The notes under the pieces: model-generated
What the model saw: the letters and a program-made list of their open reading frames with translations, nothing else
What the model was told of the DNA's origin: nothing
Database searches by the model: none
Position numbers and translations under genes: made by a program
Assembly: GCA_022414725.1 (NCBI GenBank)
Contig: CM039467.1
Location: 10,863,744 to 10,927,743, forward strand
From: Microglena sp. YARC
Taxonomy: Eukaryota > Chlorophyta > Chlorophyceae > Chlamydomonadales > Chlamydomonadaceae
Length of the DNA: 64,000 bases
Reading direction: 5' to 3'
In this document: in pieces, positions 1-10,014 of the stretch
Numbering within the stretch: position 1 is the stretch's first letter
Layout: every line of letters starts with the position of its first letter

Positions 1-159
1 GTATCTAGGTCCTGCAGATTGCACAGTGATAACCACAATACCTGCAGATTGCACAGTGATAAACACAAACCCAGCGTGGCTGAGAGCGCTTTTAGCTGCG
101 CCCGCTTTGAAACAAATGTCAAAATAATTGACCAACAGGCTAGTGGGCGAGGTACACCA

Positions 160-445
160 CTTTGGCATATATTTTTTGCTTTGATCTGGAACTAAAGCTA
201 AACTTCCGAAACTGCCTGCCCACATCTCAGAAGAGCCCCCAGTTGCTTATCAGGAGCCCCCAGTTGCTTATGAAGAGCCCCAGTTTGCTTATGAGGAGCT
301 CCATTGCTGTCCCAAATCCCTCGGGCGGAGACTCTGTTGCTACCCTCCATCAGGGTAGTTCAGCATCTGCTACTGCTATTGCGACAGCTATATCCTCTGG
401 GATGGCACAGCTTGGCTGAGGCATCGCACAAAGCTGAGGCTTCAG
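160..445 (+). pseudogene. Frame-broken alanine-rich exon
   Basis: Frame 2 reads tyrosine/proline repeats of the type VAYEEPQFAYEE from about 248. From about 302 a different frame reads IAVPNPSGGDSVATL and then ATAIATAISSGMAQLG, which resembles the alanine-rich units in the exons at 544 and 1043. A third frame near 415 reads AEASHKAEAS before a possible donor (cag, then gtgaat) at 446. The coding signal therefore hops frames, through real decay or base-level errors. I do not recognise the family. The composition is like silk or structural repeat proteins, but that is only a resemblance. Confidence 0.35.
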
Positions 446-543
446 GTGAATATAAATTGATGCTTACTTGACAATCGTTTTGTTTAGCTTTTGACCTATT
501 TTGAACGCTGTGCAGATCCAATACATAACTGCACATGAAATAG

Positions 544-713
544 GCTGATGAGACTTATGCAGATTTTGAGACCCAAGTTTCTGTTGTCTGCACCCCAGAT
601 ATTCATGACACAGTAAATCTAAGTGTGGAATATGCATCTGCAGTGATTCGCTGCTGTGCTGAAGCCCTGGCAGAGGCAGTTTCAACAGGTGGAGACGCAA
701 CAGCTGTAGCCCA
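544..713 (+). CDS. Exon of alanine-rich repeat protein (A)
   Basis: This is one open frame ending ALAEAVSTGGDATAVAQ at a donor (cag, then gtaatt). The exon can start after tag at 541-543, in phase 0. It can also start after gcag at 562, which would suit a phase-1 upstream exon. The unit ALAEAxSxGGxATAVxQ recurs almost unchanged in the next exon, so the two are duplicates of one module. There is no recognisable enzyme domain. The first half (DETYADFETQVSVV) is not repetitive. The product is probably a low-complexity helical structural protein, but its function is unknown. Confidence 0.6.
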
Positions 714-1042
714 GGTAATTCCTAGGAGTAGTAACTTCTGACTAATAGTAGTAAATGATTTAGGTAGTAAATCTTATCTACTATCTTATCTTATTCTACT
801 GTTATCTCCGTATCGAAGTCGCTTCCAATTTAGTGCGTCAGTCAGGGTCACGTTAGGCACATCTACATGTCTTGTTTGTTGTTAGAAAATACGACCACCA
901 TCGTTAGCGGAAAAGGATGTCTGGAGTTCACAATCCTGCAGAGCTGCTTTCCAGTATCTCACACGTCATAGAGCCCTATACAACCTGTTTCCAGTATATC
1001 ACAATTGTGCCATCCATTTTCATTTCCAGGCTACTTGACTAG

Positions 1043-1204
1043 TGCTGTTTGAAAGGAAGCTCCCAGGCTGCAGCTCAAGCCATTGCTCAGGCCTGCCAGG
1101 GTGTGCAGCAGCCAGCTGTGCGCCAGGCCCTGGCAGAGGCCATATCAGAGGGAGGAGGCACGGCAACTGCTGTCAGCCAGGCTATTGCTGAGGCCTACGG
1201 CATT
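1043..1204 (+). CDS. Exon of alanine-rich repeat protein (B)
   Basis: The exon follows an acceptor-like ctag at 1039-1042 and ends at a consensus donor gtaagt at 1205. It is 162 nt, 54 codons, phase 0 at both ends, matching the phase-0 end of the exon at 713. It reads AAAQAIAQACQG, then AVRQALAEAISEGGG, then TATAVSQAIAEAYGI. The ALAEAISEGGGTATAVSQ core is the same module as in the exon ending at 713. It is likely the next exon of the same + strand gene. The 329-bp intron between them (714-1042) shows nothing else. Confidence 0.65.
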
Positions 1205-1284
1205 GTAAGTTTAACCTATACAAGCCTGTCAATTATTTGGAGGTGTTTTTGATCAAGCATTTGACATCTATCATGACTATATCA

Positions 1285-1725
1285 TTCACATCTGCTTGAG
1301 TCTTGATAATTGAATCAGCACCTAGTCATAAATACTCTGCTTGGAGGTTTTGATATTAACTTGAATCAGCACCTAGTCATCATACATCTACTTGGAGTCT
1401 CTTGATAACTTGAATCAGCCACCGCATCAACATCTCTTGGAGGTCTTTGATAACTGAATCAGCAAGTCATCATACATCTGCTTGAGTCTTGATAACTTGA
1501 ATCACCACCTAGTCATCATATACATCTGCTTGAGTCTTAAAACTTTATCAGCCACTAGTCTCATTCTGCTGGAGTCTTGATACTTGAATCCTGGCTGAAC
1601 ATTTCAATCCCAATGCCTGTTCAACACGATTAATTATAAATCTGCCTGGATTCTTGATACTTGAATCAGTCACCTAGTCATCATAAATCTGTCTGGTGAG
1701 CACCAGATACTTGAATTCCTGTGAC
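1285..1725 (+). repeat. Degenerate ~47-bp tandem repeat
   Basis: About nine imperfect copies of a unit containing gaatcagcacctagtcatca and ctgcttggagtcttgataac. Lengths vary because of many small indels. It fills the intron between alanine-rich exons B and C. The last two copies also carry a duplicated gaacatttcaatccca segment, at about 1595 and 1727. Confidence 0.75.
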
Positions 1726-1758
1726 TGAACATTTCAATCCCAAACTTTTCATGTTCAG

Positions 1759-1919
1759 GAGGCACAGCTGTAGCTCAGGCTCTTGCACAAAGGCGCCTGG
1801 CCACGGTAGAACCTGCAGACGCCGAGCTGCTATCGCAGGCGGATTGGCAGCAGGAGCGTGCATCACTGAGGCCTACTCAGCCGCCTTGGCAGTGGCAAAT
1901 GCTGATGGGAGGATGTGAT
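1759..1919 (+). pseudogene. Degenerate alanine-rich exon (C)
   Basis: After an acceptor-like ttcag at 1754-1758 one frame reads GGTAVAQALAQ, the same module as exons A and B. From about 1815 the good frame changes to RAAIAGGLAAGACITEAY and then SAALAVANADG, ending at TGA near 1917. The change of frame inside one module implies at least one indel. It looks like the last recognisable piece of this gene. Confidence 0.4.
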
Positions 1920-4899
1920 TCTGTGGCTGGAGGGCACTAGCTGGTAAGGATGATGTACCTCTGCAATCATTGTCCTGCAATTCATGATCGCCCAACAACA
2001 TATCACTGTGGATTGTACGCTCATGCTGAAGTAGGATAACCACCATGTGCAGGGATGCAGCTACCTGTGTTTTGTTATATCTACCTGCTCTCACTCTGCT
2101 GCTTATTTACCACAATGGAATAAAGGCTACAGCGAATATCTCAGATCAGGTGATGCTTTGCTGTGGCACAGCCTTGGCACGGCCTGAGGCCAGACGGTCA
2201 GGTCCTGCAAAACTGCAGTCCAGTTTGGATGTTATGTCACCATAAATGCAACTAATGTACCTTGTTCTCAACATGATTATATTTCTGGAGTATGTATATT
2301 AGGTTTATTCTGGTCCTCTGGATAATTGAGGTCCTGTGGATCCCCTTGATTCGAGCAGATACAAGCTCCCCTGGCTTGCTACCCAGCCAAACACCTATAT
2401 CAAACATAGGTGCATCTGTAAGCTCACTATAATCCTATTCCAGTACTGCGCTGACATCTTGGCGAACTTAGGCCTAGTGCTGCTTTCATGGATCTGTCTA
2501 GAAGCTGCTGCTCATAAGCCAACAATACAAATATGCATGATTGAGGACGTTCCACAACACGTACGTAGATGCCAGCACCCAATGCTTAAGTCAATAACAT
2601 TACCCGGGGTGCCTTTGTATCAATGGACAAGAGCGTGATGCCACCTCAACAATTCTGATAGAAGCACATGAGTGCCAGCCACTGTTCAGGCTGTCAGATA
2701 GAATCGTATGAATGTCAGCCACCACTGTCCAAAGGCTGTCAGAGAGAAGGGTGGTGAGCTGCCAGCAACATTTGTCCCGGCTCAAGCATTTTTTATTTTG
2801 GCCAAACCTCTCCTTACTCTCCCCCCCCACCCCATAACCTCCCACCATAACATACAGGACCAACCACCACTACCCACTACCATTGCATTGGAATGTCTCA
2901 GAGTATGACGAGATTGTATGTCTTAACCGCAGGTTGAGGATCATTTACTGTTTCAACAGAAGTTACATATACATGGATCTCGTGTGTAACTTGCGAGGAT
3001 CCACATTGGGACAATACTGGTTCAAGAGCTGAGCAATGTTGAATCATACCGGTCCAATCTGTAGAGCACAATCTGAATCGTCAAAGCTGGTGTTACTAGC
3101 TAGCGCAGGAGGAAACCAAATGTATATGAAATCAACCCAAGGGTAGCGCTCCCTTTTGACCTGAACTAGCGCTTTACATGAATCTTGAAAGATAGCGTTA
3201 GGAGAGAACAGCCCGGGACCCATATATTTTGCATCAATGTTGTTTTGTCGGGCACATCTTGTAACACATTTTGTCCTCTCCACGAGCTCGAGATCCCTGT
3301 GTAAAAACTTGCTCCCAGATCAGCTTTGCACCTCTATCTGATCCAGATTCGTCCCCCTTCTGTTCCTCGGTGTGACTCCAGAAACAGACAGGCTGAGTTC
3401 AGGCTTCCAGGCCTCCAGGTTTAAACCACCTGGTAAAATAACCAGCGGCAATTAGACCCTTCCTGTGGCCTAATAACAACACAACATATATCAACTGGCG
3501 AGCTTACCTTTAAAAGTGAACCGACGCCAGTAGATTTTGGCTGAAACCCCCCTCCTGGGGTGGGAGCCACCAAGGTTACCATTTGTCCCGTTTGTGCGAC
3601 CCGACCGAAAAATTGAAGCCTGACACATCAGCCAACTTCATGAACATCTGGCTTCGGTCAGCTCTACGTTGACCACCAGTCGCCTGTCGTCCCCTCAATC
3701 TCTGCCAATTTTCTGCGTCGTTTTTGACGCTGCTTAGGACTTGTCGTTAACATTGTACCAGTGTCAGGCTTCAGGCCTCTAGGTTTTGCATGGCTGAAGG
3801 ATCAGCTGCTTCATTCTCAATAATGTGAGATGCATGGTTCCTAAGTCCTAGATTCCCCCTTAACTCGTCAAATCGCGGGCATATTTGGAGTTCCTGTGTT
3901 GTGAGCTACCACACTGACAGGGCAGTGTTTTTCTTTTCAGCTGCTAGGAGCAACTTCTAGGCAGCTCCCTGACTCATCCACTTGGCTGAGCAGCAACTTA
4001 TAGGCAGCTCTCTATCTCATCCACTGGGCTATGTGCCAAGATCTCAACAGACTGAGTAGAGTACTGTGAGATTGTCGGGCCCATGTGCAGTAGACTGGTA
4101 GGTTTGGGCAAACAGGCAGGCATGCAGGAGTGCCTAGACGCTGCTCAGTTCGTAAGCGTAGTGAAAAGAGAAGCAATTGCCCCAGGTCTGTACACAAAAT
4201 GATCAAGGGTGGAGTTGGGAGACCATCTAAAACATCTCTTGGCAAGCTGTGAGGCCCATAGTGTTGGTGGAAGTGTCAATGGCAATACCGAATAAGGGAA
4301 AGAGTTAAGGAGAAGAAGCAACGGCTGTGTAAATGACAATCGGAAAGGTAAGAGAAGATGTGTTGTATCCCTACAGCATCCTGCGCCCTGTTCAGGGTGT
4401 TGAACACCTGTTCATGTACATATATGGTTAAACATGAAGTTGTTGAACCGATGAACATACTGAACACCTATTTAACAACCTGAACAAGGTGCAGGCTGAT
4501 GCAGGGTATACCTCTCGTATCGAGTCGCTGCTGCAACTTTCAAGAATCTGTCAGCACTCGGTTTCGATCTCTCTCGCTTGAAACTCGTTTACCGGCCAAC
4601 TTTGCGTAGTCACAATTCCACAAACCCTTCTCTCAGCAGTACATGCCACTTGCACATGCGAGGACCCCCCCTGTAGAAATAAGCTGGTGCTCGGCCTCGG
4701 AACAGCTCGCCCTTCATCCCATCGAGAGCCTCCACAATTTACGCTGTCTACTTTCGACACCCGAACGTGAACACGCGAACGCGCTTTGTCGAAGCTCCTT
4801 AGCCCTTCTACGCGTTTCTATGCACTGAGAGCAGTGGCGCAGAATATCAGCGCTATGCTGAAACTTAGTTTTCATTCAGACTCGTAGCGGAGAGAAAGC
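1920..4899. other. No gene seen
   Basis: The ORFs here are short and have no compositional or motif support. The only local structure is a two-copy tandem duplication at about 2652-2755, built on cagccactgttcaggctgtcaga, and clusters of gttca/tgaac words at 4390-4490. The last 100 bases precede the ATG at 4900 and may contain its promoter. I see no clear TATA box. Confidence 0.5.
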
Positions 4900-4933
4900 A
4901 TGACTGATACTCCCTCGGGTGCACAGGAGCCAG
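4900..4933 (+). CDS. Candidate first exon of the large gene
   Basis: ATG at 4900 begins MTDTPSGAQEP and runs 34 nt to a donor gtgagc at 4934, leaving one base (phase 1). The next strong acceptor, ccag at 5494-5497, opens the long acidic exon with two bases, which completes a glycine codon and continues GGVVASDEFDYSF. This phase match is the main reason for calling this start. The codon context is ordinary (agcATGa). Transcript data are needed to be sure it is not an isolated ORF. Confidence 0.45.
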
Positions 4934-5497
4934 GTGAGCAACCACCTGAAGCTGACGAGTGCGTGTTTGTGTGTTAGTGTGTTAGAGAGTTTGTGTTTGT
5001 GTGTTTGTGTGTGTTTGAGTATTTGATGTTAGTATTGTTTGTGTTTAGCTTGTGTTTGTTATTTGTATTTGTGTGAGGATGTTGGCGTGTATTTGTTTGT
5101 TTGTGTGTGTGTGTTTGCCACTGTACCAGCACCCCTTCCACCCACCTTACCACCACCACCCTATCCACCCATTCTACCACCACCCATTCATCCAACCACC
5201 CCTACTACCCCACCCACCTCATCCACCAACCACCATCCCACCCCCCCACCCCACCCCCACCCACCTTACCCACCACCCCCATCCACCCACACTAACCACA
5301 ACCAGCCTACTCCCCTCCCTACCACCACCACCTCATCCCCCCCCCCCCCCCCCCCTCCCCCCGCCCCCCATAGGCAAGGAGGCCTCTGCCATGAGTTTGA
5401 TTAGTGTTTAGAGTGCACATGTTTACACATATGAGCAAAACAATGCTTGCACACATGAACCACTCCATCCCACCACCACCCTACCACCACCATCCAG
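4934..5497 (+). other. Intron 1, GT-rich then CCA-rich
   Basis: The first half is (GTGTTT)-like and the second is (CCACC)-rich with a C run at 5337-5354. At about 5372-5402 there is a degenerate copy of the edge of the following repeat module, aggaggcctctgccatgag then tttga. It matches the GAGGCCTCTGCATCTGATGAGTTTGA module of the big exon. This looks like a small upstream echo of coding sequence. Confidence 0.5.
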
Positions 5498-7347
5498 GAG
5501 GCGTGGTGGCCTCCGATGAGTTTGACTACAGCTTCGACCAGGAGGCAGATGCAGGGCCTGGCGCTGTTGGCACCACATTCAATAGTGATGGCACTACACG
5601 CAACGGTGATGGCACTACAGCAAATGGTGCTGCCAGCAGTACATCCCATGGTGATAGCACTACACCAACGTGATGGCACTTCAGCAAATGGGGTGCTGTT
5701 GCAGTTCATCCAATGGTGATGGCACTACACCTGATGAGGCCTTGGACGAGTTTGAATACAGCTTTGGTAATGAGAAAGGGGGAGAAGCTAATGATGAGGA
5801 GTCAATTGATCCTGGTGTAAGCCTGAAGCTGCTGGGCGGGGGGATGGTGATGGTGGATGAGTGTGGTGGTGGTGATGGTGATGGTGGTGGTGGTGATGGT
5901 GCATGGTGTGGTGATGTGATGGTGATGGTGAAATGTGTTGAGGCTGAAGCCCTTAAACGAGTTTGGGTACAGCTTTGGTAATGAAGAGGAGGGAGAAGGA
6001 AATCATGAGAAGTCAATTGATCCTGGTGTAAGCCCTGCAGACGGAGCTGCTGGTGACGCGGTGGCGGTGGTGATGTGTGTGGTGGGTGGTGGTGGTGGTG
6101 CTGCTGATGGTGGTGATGGAGCTGCTTGCTGCTGATGAGTTTGCCACAGTTATGATGTTGACGAGGCTGATGGTGGGTGGTGGTTGGGTGATGGAGATGG
6201 TAATGGAGGTGATGGTTGGTGCGTGGTGGTGGTGGTTGGTGATGGTGGTGATGGAGATGGTAATGGAGGTGATGGTGGTGGTGGTGATGGTGGTGATGGA
6301 GATGGTAATGGAGGTGATGGTGGTGGTGGTGGTGGTGATGGTGGTGATGGAGATGGTAATGGAGGTGATGGTGGTGATGGAGATGGTAATGGAGGTGATG
6401 GTGGTGGTGGTGGTGGTGATGGTGGTGATGGAGATGGTAATGGAGGTGATGTGGTGTGGTGGTGTGATGGTGGTGATGGAGAATGGTAATGGAGGTGATG
6501 GTGGTGCTGCTGGTGATGCTGCTGGTGGTGATGCTGCTGCCACTGGTGGTGATGGTGGTGGTGGTGCTGGTGATTTTGACTATGGTTCTGATTCGAATGA
6601 GGCTGCTGCTGCTGGTGGGGGTGCTGGTGGTGCTGCTGCTGCTGCTGCTGCTGCTGATGATGAGGAGTTTGACTATGGCTCTGATTCGAATGAGGCTGCT
6701 GCTGCTGGTGGGGATGCTGGTGTAGGTGATGCTACTGCTACTGCTGCTGCTGCTGCTAGTGCTAATGCTACTAGTGGTGGTGGTGGTGGTGGTGAGGCCT
6801 CTGTATCTGATGAGTTGGACTATGGCTCTAATGTGGAGGACGCTGGCGCTGGTGATGCTGCTGCTGCTGCTGCTGCTAGTGCTAGTGCTACTAGTGGTGG
6901 TGGTGAGGCCTCTGCATCTGATGAGTTTGACTATGGCTCTAATATGGATGACGCTGGCGCTGGTGCTGCTGCTGGTGCTGCTGATGGTACTGCTGCTGCT
7001 GCTGCTGCTGCTAGTGCTAGTGCTACTAGTGGTGGTGGTGAGGCCTCTGCATCTGATGAGTTTGACTATGGCTCTAATGTGGATGACGCTGGCGCTGGTG
7101 ATGCTGCTGCTGCTGCTGCTGCTAGTGCTAGTGCTACTAGTGGTGGTGGTGAGGCCTCTGCATCTGATGAGTTTGACTATGACTCTAATGTGGATGACGC
7201 TGGCGCTGGTGATGCTGCTGGTGATGCTGCTGGTGCTGCTGCTGCTGCTGCTGCTGCTGCTAGTGCTAGTGCTACTAGTGGTGGTGGTGAGGCCTCTGCA
7301 TCTGATGAGTTTGACTATGGCTCTAATGTGGATGACGCTGGCGCTGG

Positions 7348-7379
<32 letters not shown>

Positions 7380-9100
7380 CTACTGCTGCTGCTGCTGCTG
7401 CCACTGGTGGTGTTGTTGTTGGTGGTGTTGATGAGTTTGACTATGACTCTGATGTGGATGAGGGTGGTGCTGGTGGGGATGCAGCTGCTGCCACTGGTGG
7501 TGGTGGTGGTGGTGGTGCTGATGAGTTTGGTCATGGCTCTATTGTGGATGATACTGGTGCTGGTGCTGGTGCTAGTGGTGATGTTGGCGGAGGTGATGCT
7601 AATGCTGCTCGTAATGAATTCAATGAGAATGAAGCCAGTTTTGAGGTTGGGCAGGCTGGGGCTGATGCTGGTGCTGGTGCTGCTGAAGCTGCTGCTGCTC
7701 CTGCTGATGATGATAATGATGTTGGTGCTGCTTCTGATGCTGATGCTGGTTCTGGTGCTTTTGCTTCTGCTGCTGCTTCTGCTGGTGCTGCTGGTGCTGC
7801 TGCTTCTGCTGAAGCTGCTTCTGCTGGTGCTGCTGCTGCTGATGCTTCCATGAGCGACAGGGCTAATCAGTACGAGGGACCAGTCTCCGGCGAATTTGAA
7901 TTTATTGTTGGCAATGAGCAGGACAATGGTACTGTAGCACAAGGTGGTAATACTGATGCTGAGGCTGAGGCTGGTGCCGATTCTTATTCTGAAGCTGAGG
8001 CTGATGCCGAAGCTTACTCTGATGCTGATGCTGGGACTGGTGAAGTGATGTGCTGAGGCCGATGCTATTCTGAAGCTGAGGCTGGTGCTGACGCTGGTGC
8101 TGCTGCTGAGACTGAGGGCGATGCTGATGCCTATGCTTATTCTGATGCTGAGGCTGATGCTTATTCTGATGCGGATGCCGATGCTGGGGTTGGTGAAGGT
8201 GATGGTGATGGTGATGGTACCAATGCCGATGCTTATTCTGAAGCTGAGGCTGATGCTGACACTGGTGCTGATGCTGAGACTGAGGGCGATGCTGATGCCG
8301 ATGCTTGTTCTGATACTGATGCTTATTATGATGCTGAGGCTGAGGCTTATTCTGATGCTGATGCCGATGCTGGGGCTGGTGATGGTGCAGATGCCGATGC
8401 TTATTCTGAAGCTGAGGCTGGTGCCGACGCTGGTGCTGATGCTGAGGCTGGTGCTGAGGCTGGGGCTGGTAATGGTGCTGAGGCTGAAGCTGATGATGGC
8501 GATGCCAACGGTACGGCTGAGGGGCCAGCTAGGGCTGCCACAGCCGCCGCTCACGCCCGGGATGTCGTGATGGGCCGAAACTACAGTGGAGGCGGTACTG
8601 CTTTCACCCCCTGGGGGGGGCCTACGACAGGTGCTCAGGGCAGTACGAAAGGAGCGGCAGCAGGGACAAGCAGGGCAAAGGCAGGCCAGGGGAACCCCTA
8701 TGCTTCCGCTGTCACTAACCGGAGCCCGCCACGAACCCCTCAGGCCAATGCTGGCGGCCAAAGGGGGGGGAGACAAGCCCAGCCTGGTTGTCGTGGTGCT
8801 GGTAATGGTGGTGCTGCTGGTGGTATTGGTGCTGGTAGTGGCAGTACCACCCAGGTGGCAGCTTCCATCCGCCAGCCTGCCCCCCCAGCCAGGCTGTCCC
8901 CTCCCAGGAGGGCTGATCCCCCTGGAAGATCAGTCCCCTTGACTCGCCCGCAGCGCCCAGGGGCAGGCCATTCCATCGGTGTACGGCCACGCACGACACA
9001 GCAAGAGGAGCCAATACAAGCTGAGGCGTATGGTATGATACGACATCGGCCACCTCCCGTGGAGACTGAGGAGCAGCAGGAGGCTCACTCTCAATTACAG
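5498..9100 (+). CDS. Large acidic, Ala/Gly/Asp-rich repeat exon
   Basis: Starts after ccag (5494-5497) and ends at cag/gtgatt (9100/9101). In order: acidic modules with DEFDYSF or DEFEYSFG (5510-6030); a Gly/Asp stretch of GDGDGNGGDGGG units (6180-6480); alanine-rich modules each opening with (S/A)DEFDYGSN (6560-7620); Ala/Glu/Asp repeats such as DAYSEAEADADAGAD (7700-8520); and a basic Gly/Arg/Pro tail (8560-9100) with GGQRGGRQ and RHRPPPVETEEQQE. It is intrinsically disordered by composition, with no catalytic domain. The frame jumps at about 5665, 5953, 6138 and 6486, each explained by a one-base indel in a repeat. An in-frame TGA at 8054-8056 lies where three bases are missing relative to neighbouring repeats. 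Function unknown: the acidic tyrosine modules could be binding motifs. Confidence 0.6.
6560..7620 (+). repeat. DEFDYGS protein-repeat modules
   Basis: Nine coding modules with DEFDYGS-type cores near 6568, 6665, 6811, 6919, 7057, 7165, 7306, 7432 and 7522. The start-to-start spacing is 90, 97, 108, 108, 126, 138, 141 and 146 nt, so most differ by whole codons. Each core is followed by NVDDAGAGDA, a GCT-encoded alanine run of variable length, and SASATSGGGEA. The length variation is almost all in the alanine runs. Confidence 0.8.
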
Positions 9101-9374
9101 GTGATTGGACTCATTATTTGTATATGTAGTGATGATTATTATTACAGGTGATTAGACTCATTATTTGTATATGTAGTGATGATTATTATTACAGGTGATT
9201 AGACTCATTATTTGTATATGTAGTGATGATTATTATTACAGGTGATTAGACTCATTATTTGTATATGTAGTGATGATTATTATTACAGGTGATTAGACTT
9301 ATTATTTGTATATGTAGTGATGATTATTATTACAGGTGATTAGACTCATTATTTGTATATGTCGTGATGATACT
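9101..9374 (+). repeat. 47-bp tandem repeat at a splice donor
   Basis: Units start at 9101, 9148, 9195, 9242, 9289 and 9336, the last partial. Each begins gtgattagactcattatttg and ends gattattattacag, so every unit boundary reads acag then gtgatt. The array therefore starts at the donor of the preceding exon and repeats a complete donor-to-acceptor sequence five times. Confidence 0.9.
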
Positions 9375-9850
9375 ATATATTTATTTATTTATGTATGCAT
9401 TTATGTATTTGTTTACTTCTGTAATTATTTATTTATCTAATTATTTATTTATTTATTTATCTACTTATTTATTTATCTATTTATTTATTTGTTTATTTAT
9501 TTCGTTGCATTCGGGGATTACTTAATTAATTAATTAATAAATAAATAAATAAATAAATTAGTTCAATAAAAGCTGAGGCGTATGTCATGATACGACATCG
9601 TCCACCTCCCGTGGAGACTGAGCAGCAGCAGGAGGCTCACTCCCAATTGCTGGTGATTGGACTTCTTTTTGTGTATTGATTTATTTAATACATTAATGAA
9701 TACATACATAGTTCAAGCAATCAATAAATACACAACTAGTGGATTGATCATGCAATTAATTGATTGATGAATTGATTAATTTATTAATTAAATAATAAAT
9801 GATAAATACAGACATTAATTAACAATTAATTATTCACCCCTCCTTCACAT
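9375..9850 (+). repeat. (TTTA)n, then duplicated 3' edge of the big exon
   Basis: 9385-9565 is (TTTA/TTAA)-rich. From about 9568 to 9661 there is a near-identical copy of 9018-9110, the last 80 or so coding bases plus the start of the intron. It reads AEAYVMIRHRPPPVETE as in the original. The copy has lost the acag before gtgatt. The rest, to 9850, is AT-rich with nothing else visible. Confidence 0.75.
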
Positions 9851-9983
9851 AGACCCTCCTCCACACATGTACCAGTGCAGCGGAAAGAGCCCACCACCTC
9901 AAGGACCAGCTATCTGACATGATCATTTAATTTGGTGGCCTCCCAAAACACACCCTCATGCTCACGCCCCCCCCGCCCCCCCC

Positions 9984-10014
<31 letters not shown>

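Noticed and set aside
6726..7853. 375-codon Leu/Val-rich plus ORF that looks like membrane helices
   Set aside because: It is the +1 frame of GCTGCTGGT repeats, so the leucines come from CTG. It is not a membrane protein.
5681..8776. 1,031-codon minus-strand ORF rich in Ser, Thr, Ile and His
   Set aside because: It is the antisense shadow of the GGT/GCT/GAT repeats of the plus-strand exon. Those repeats lack stops on both strands, and only the plus strand shows motif conservation and splice sites.
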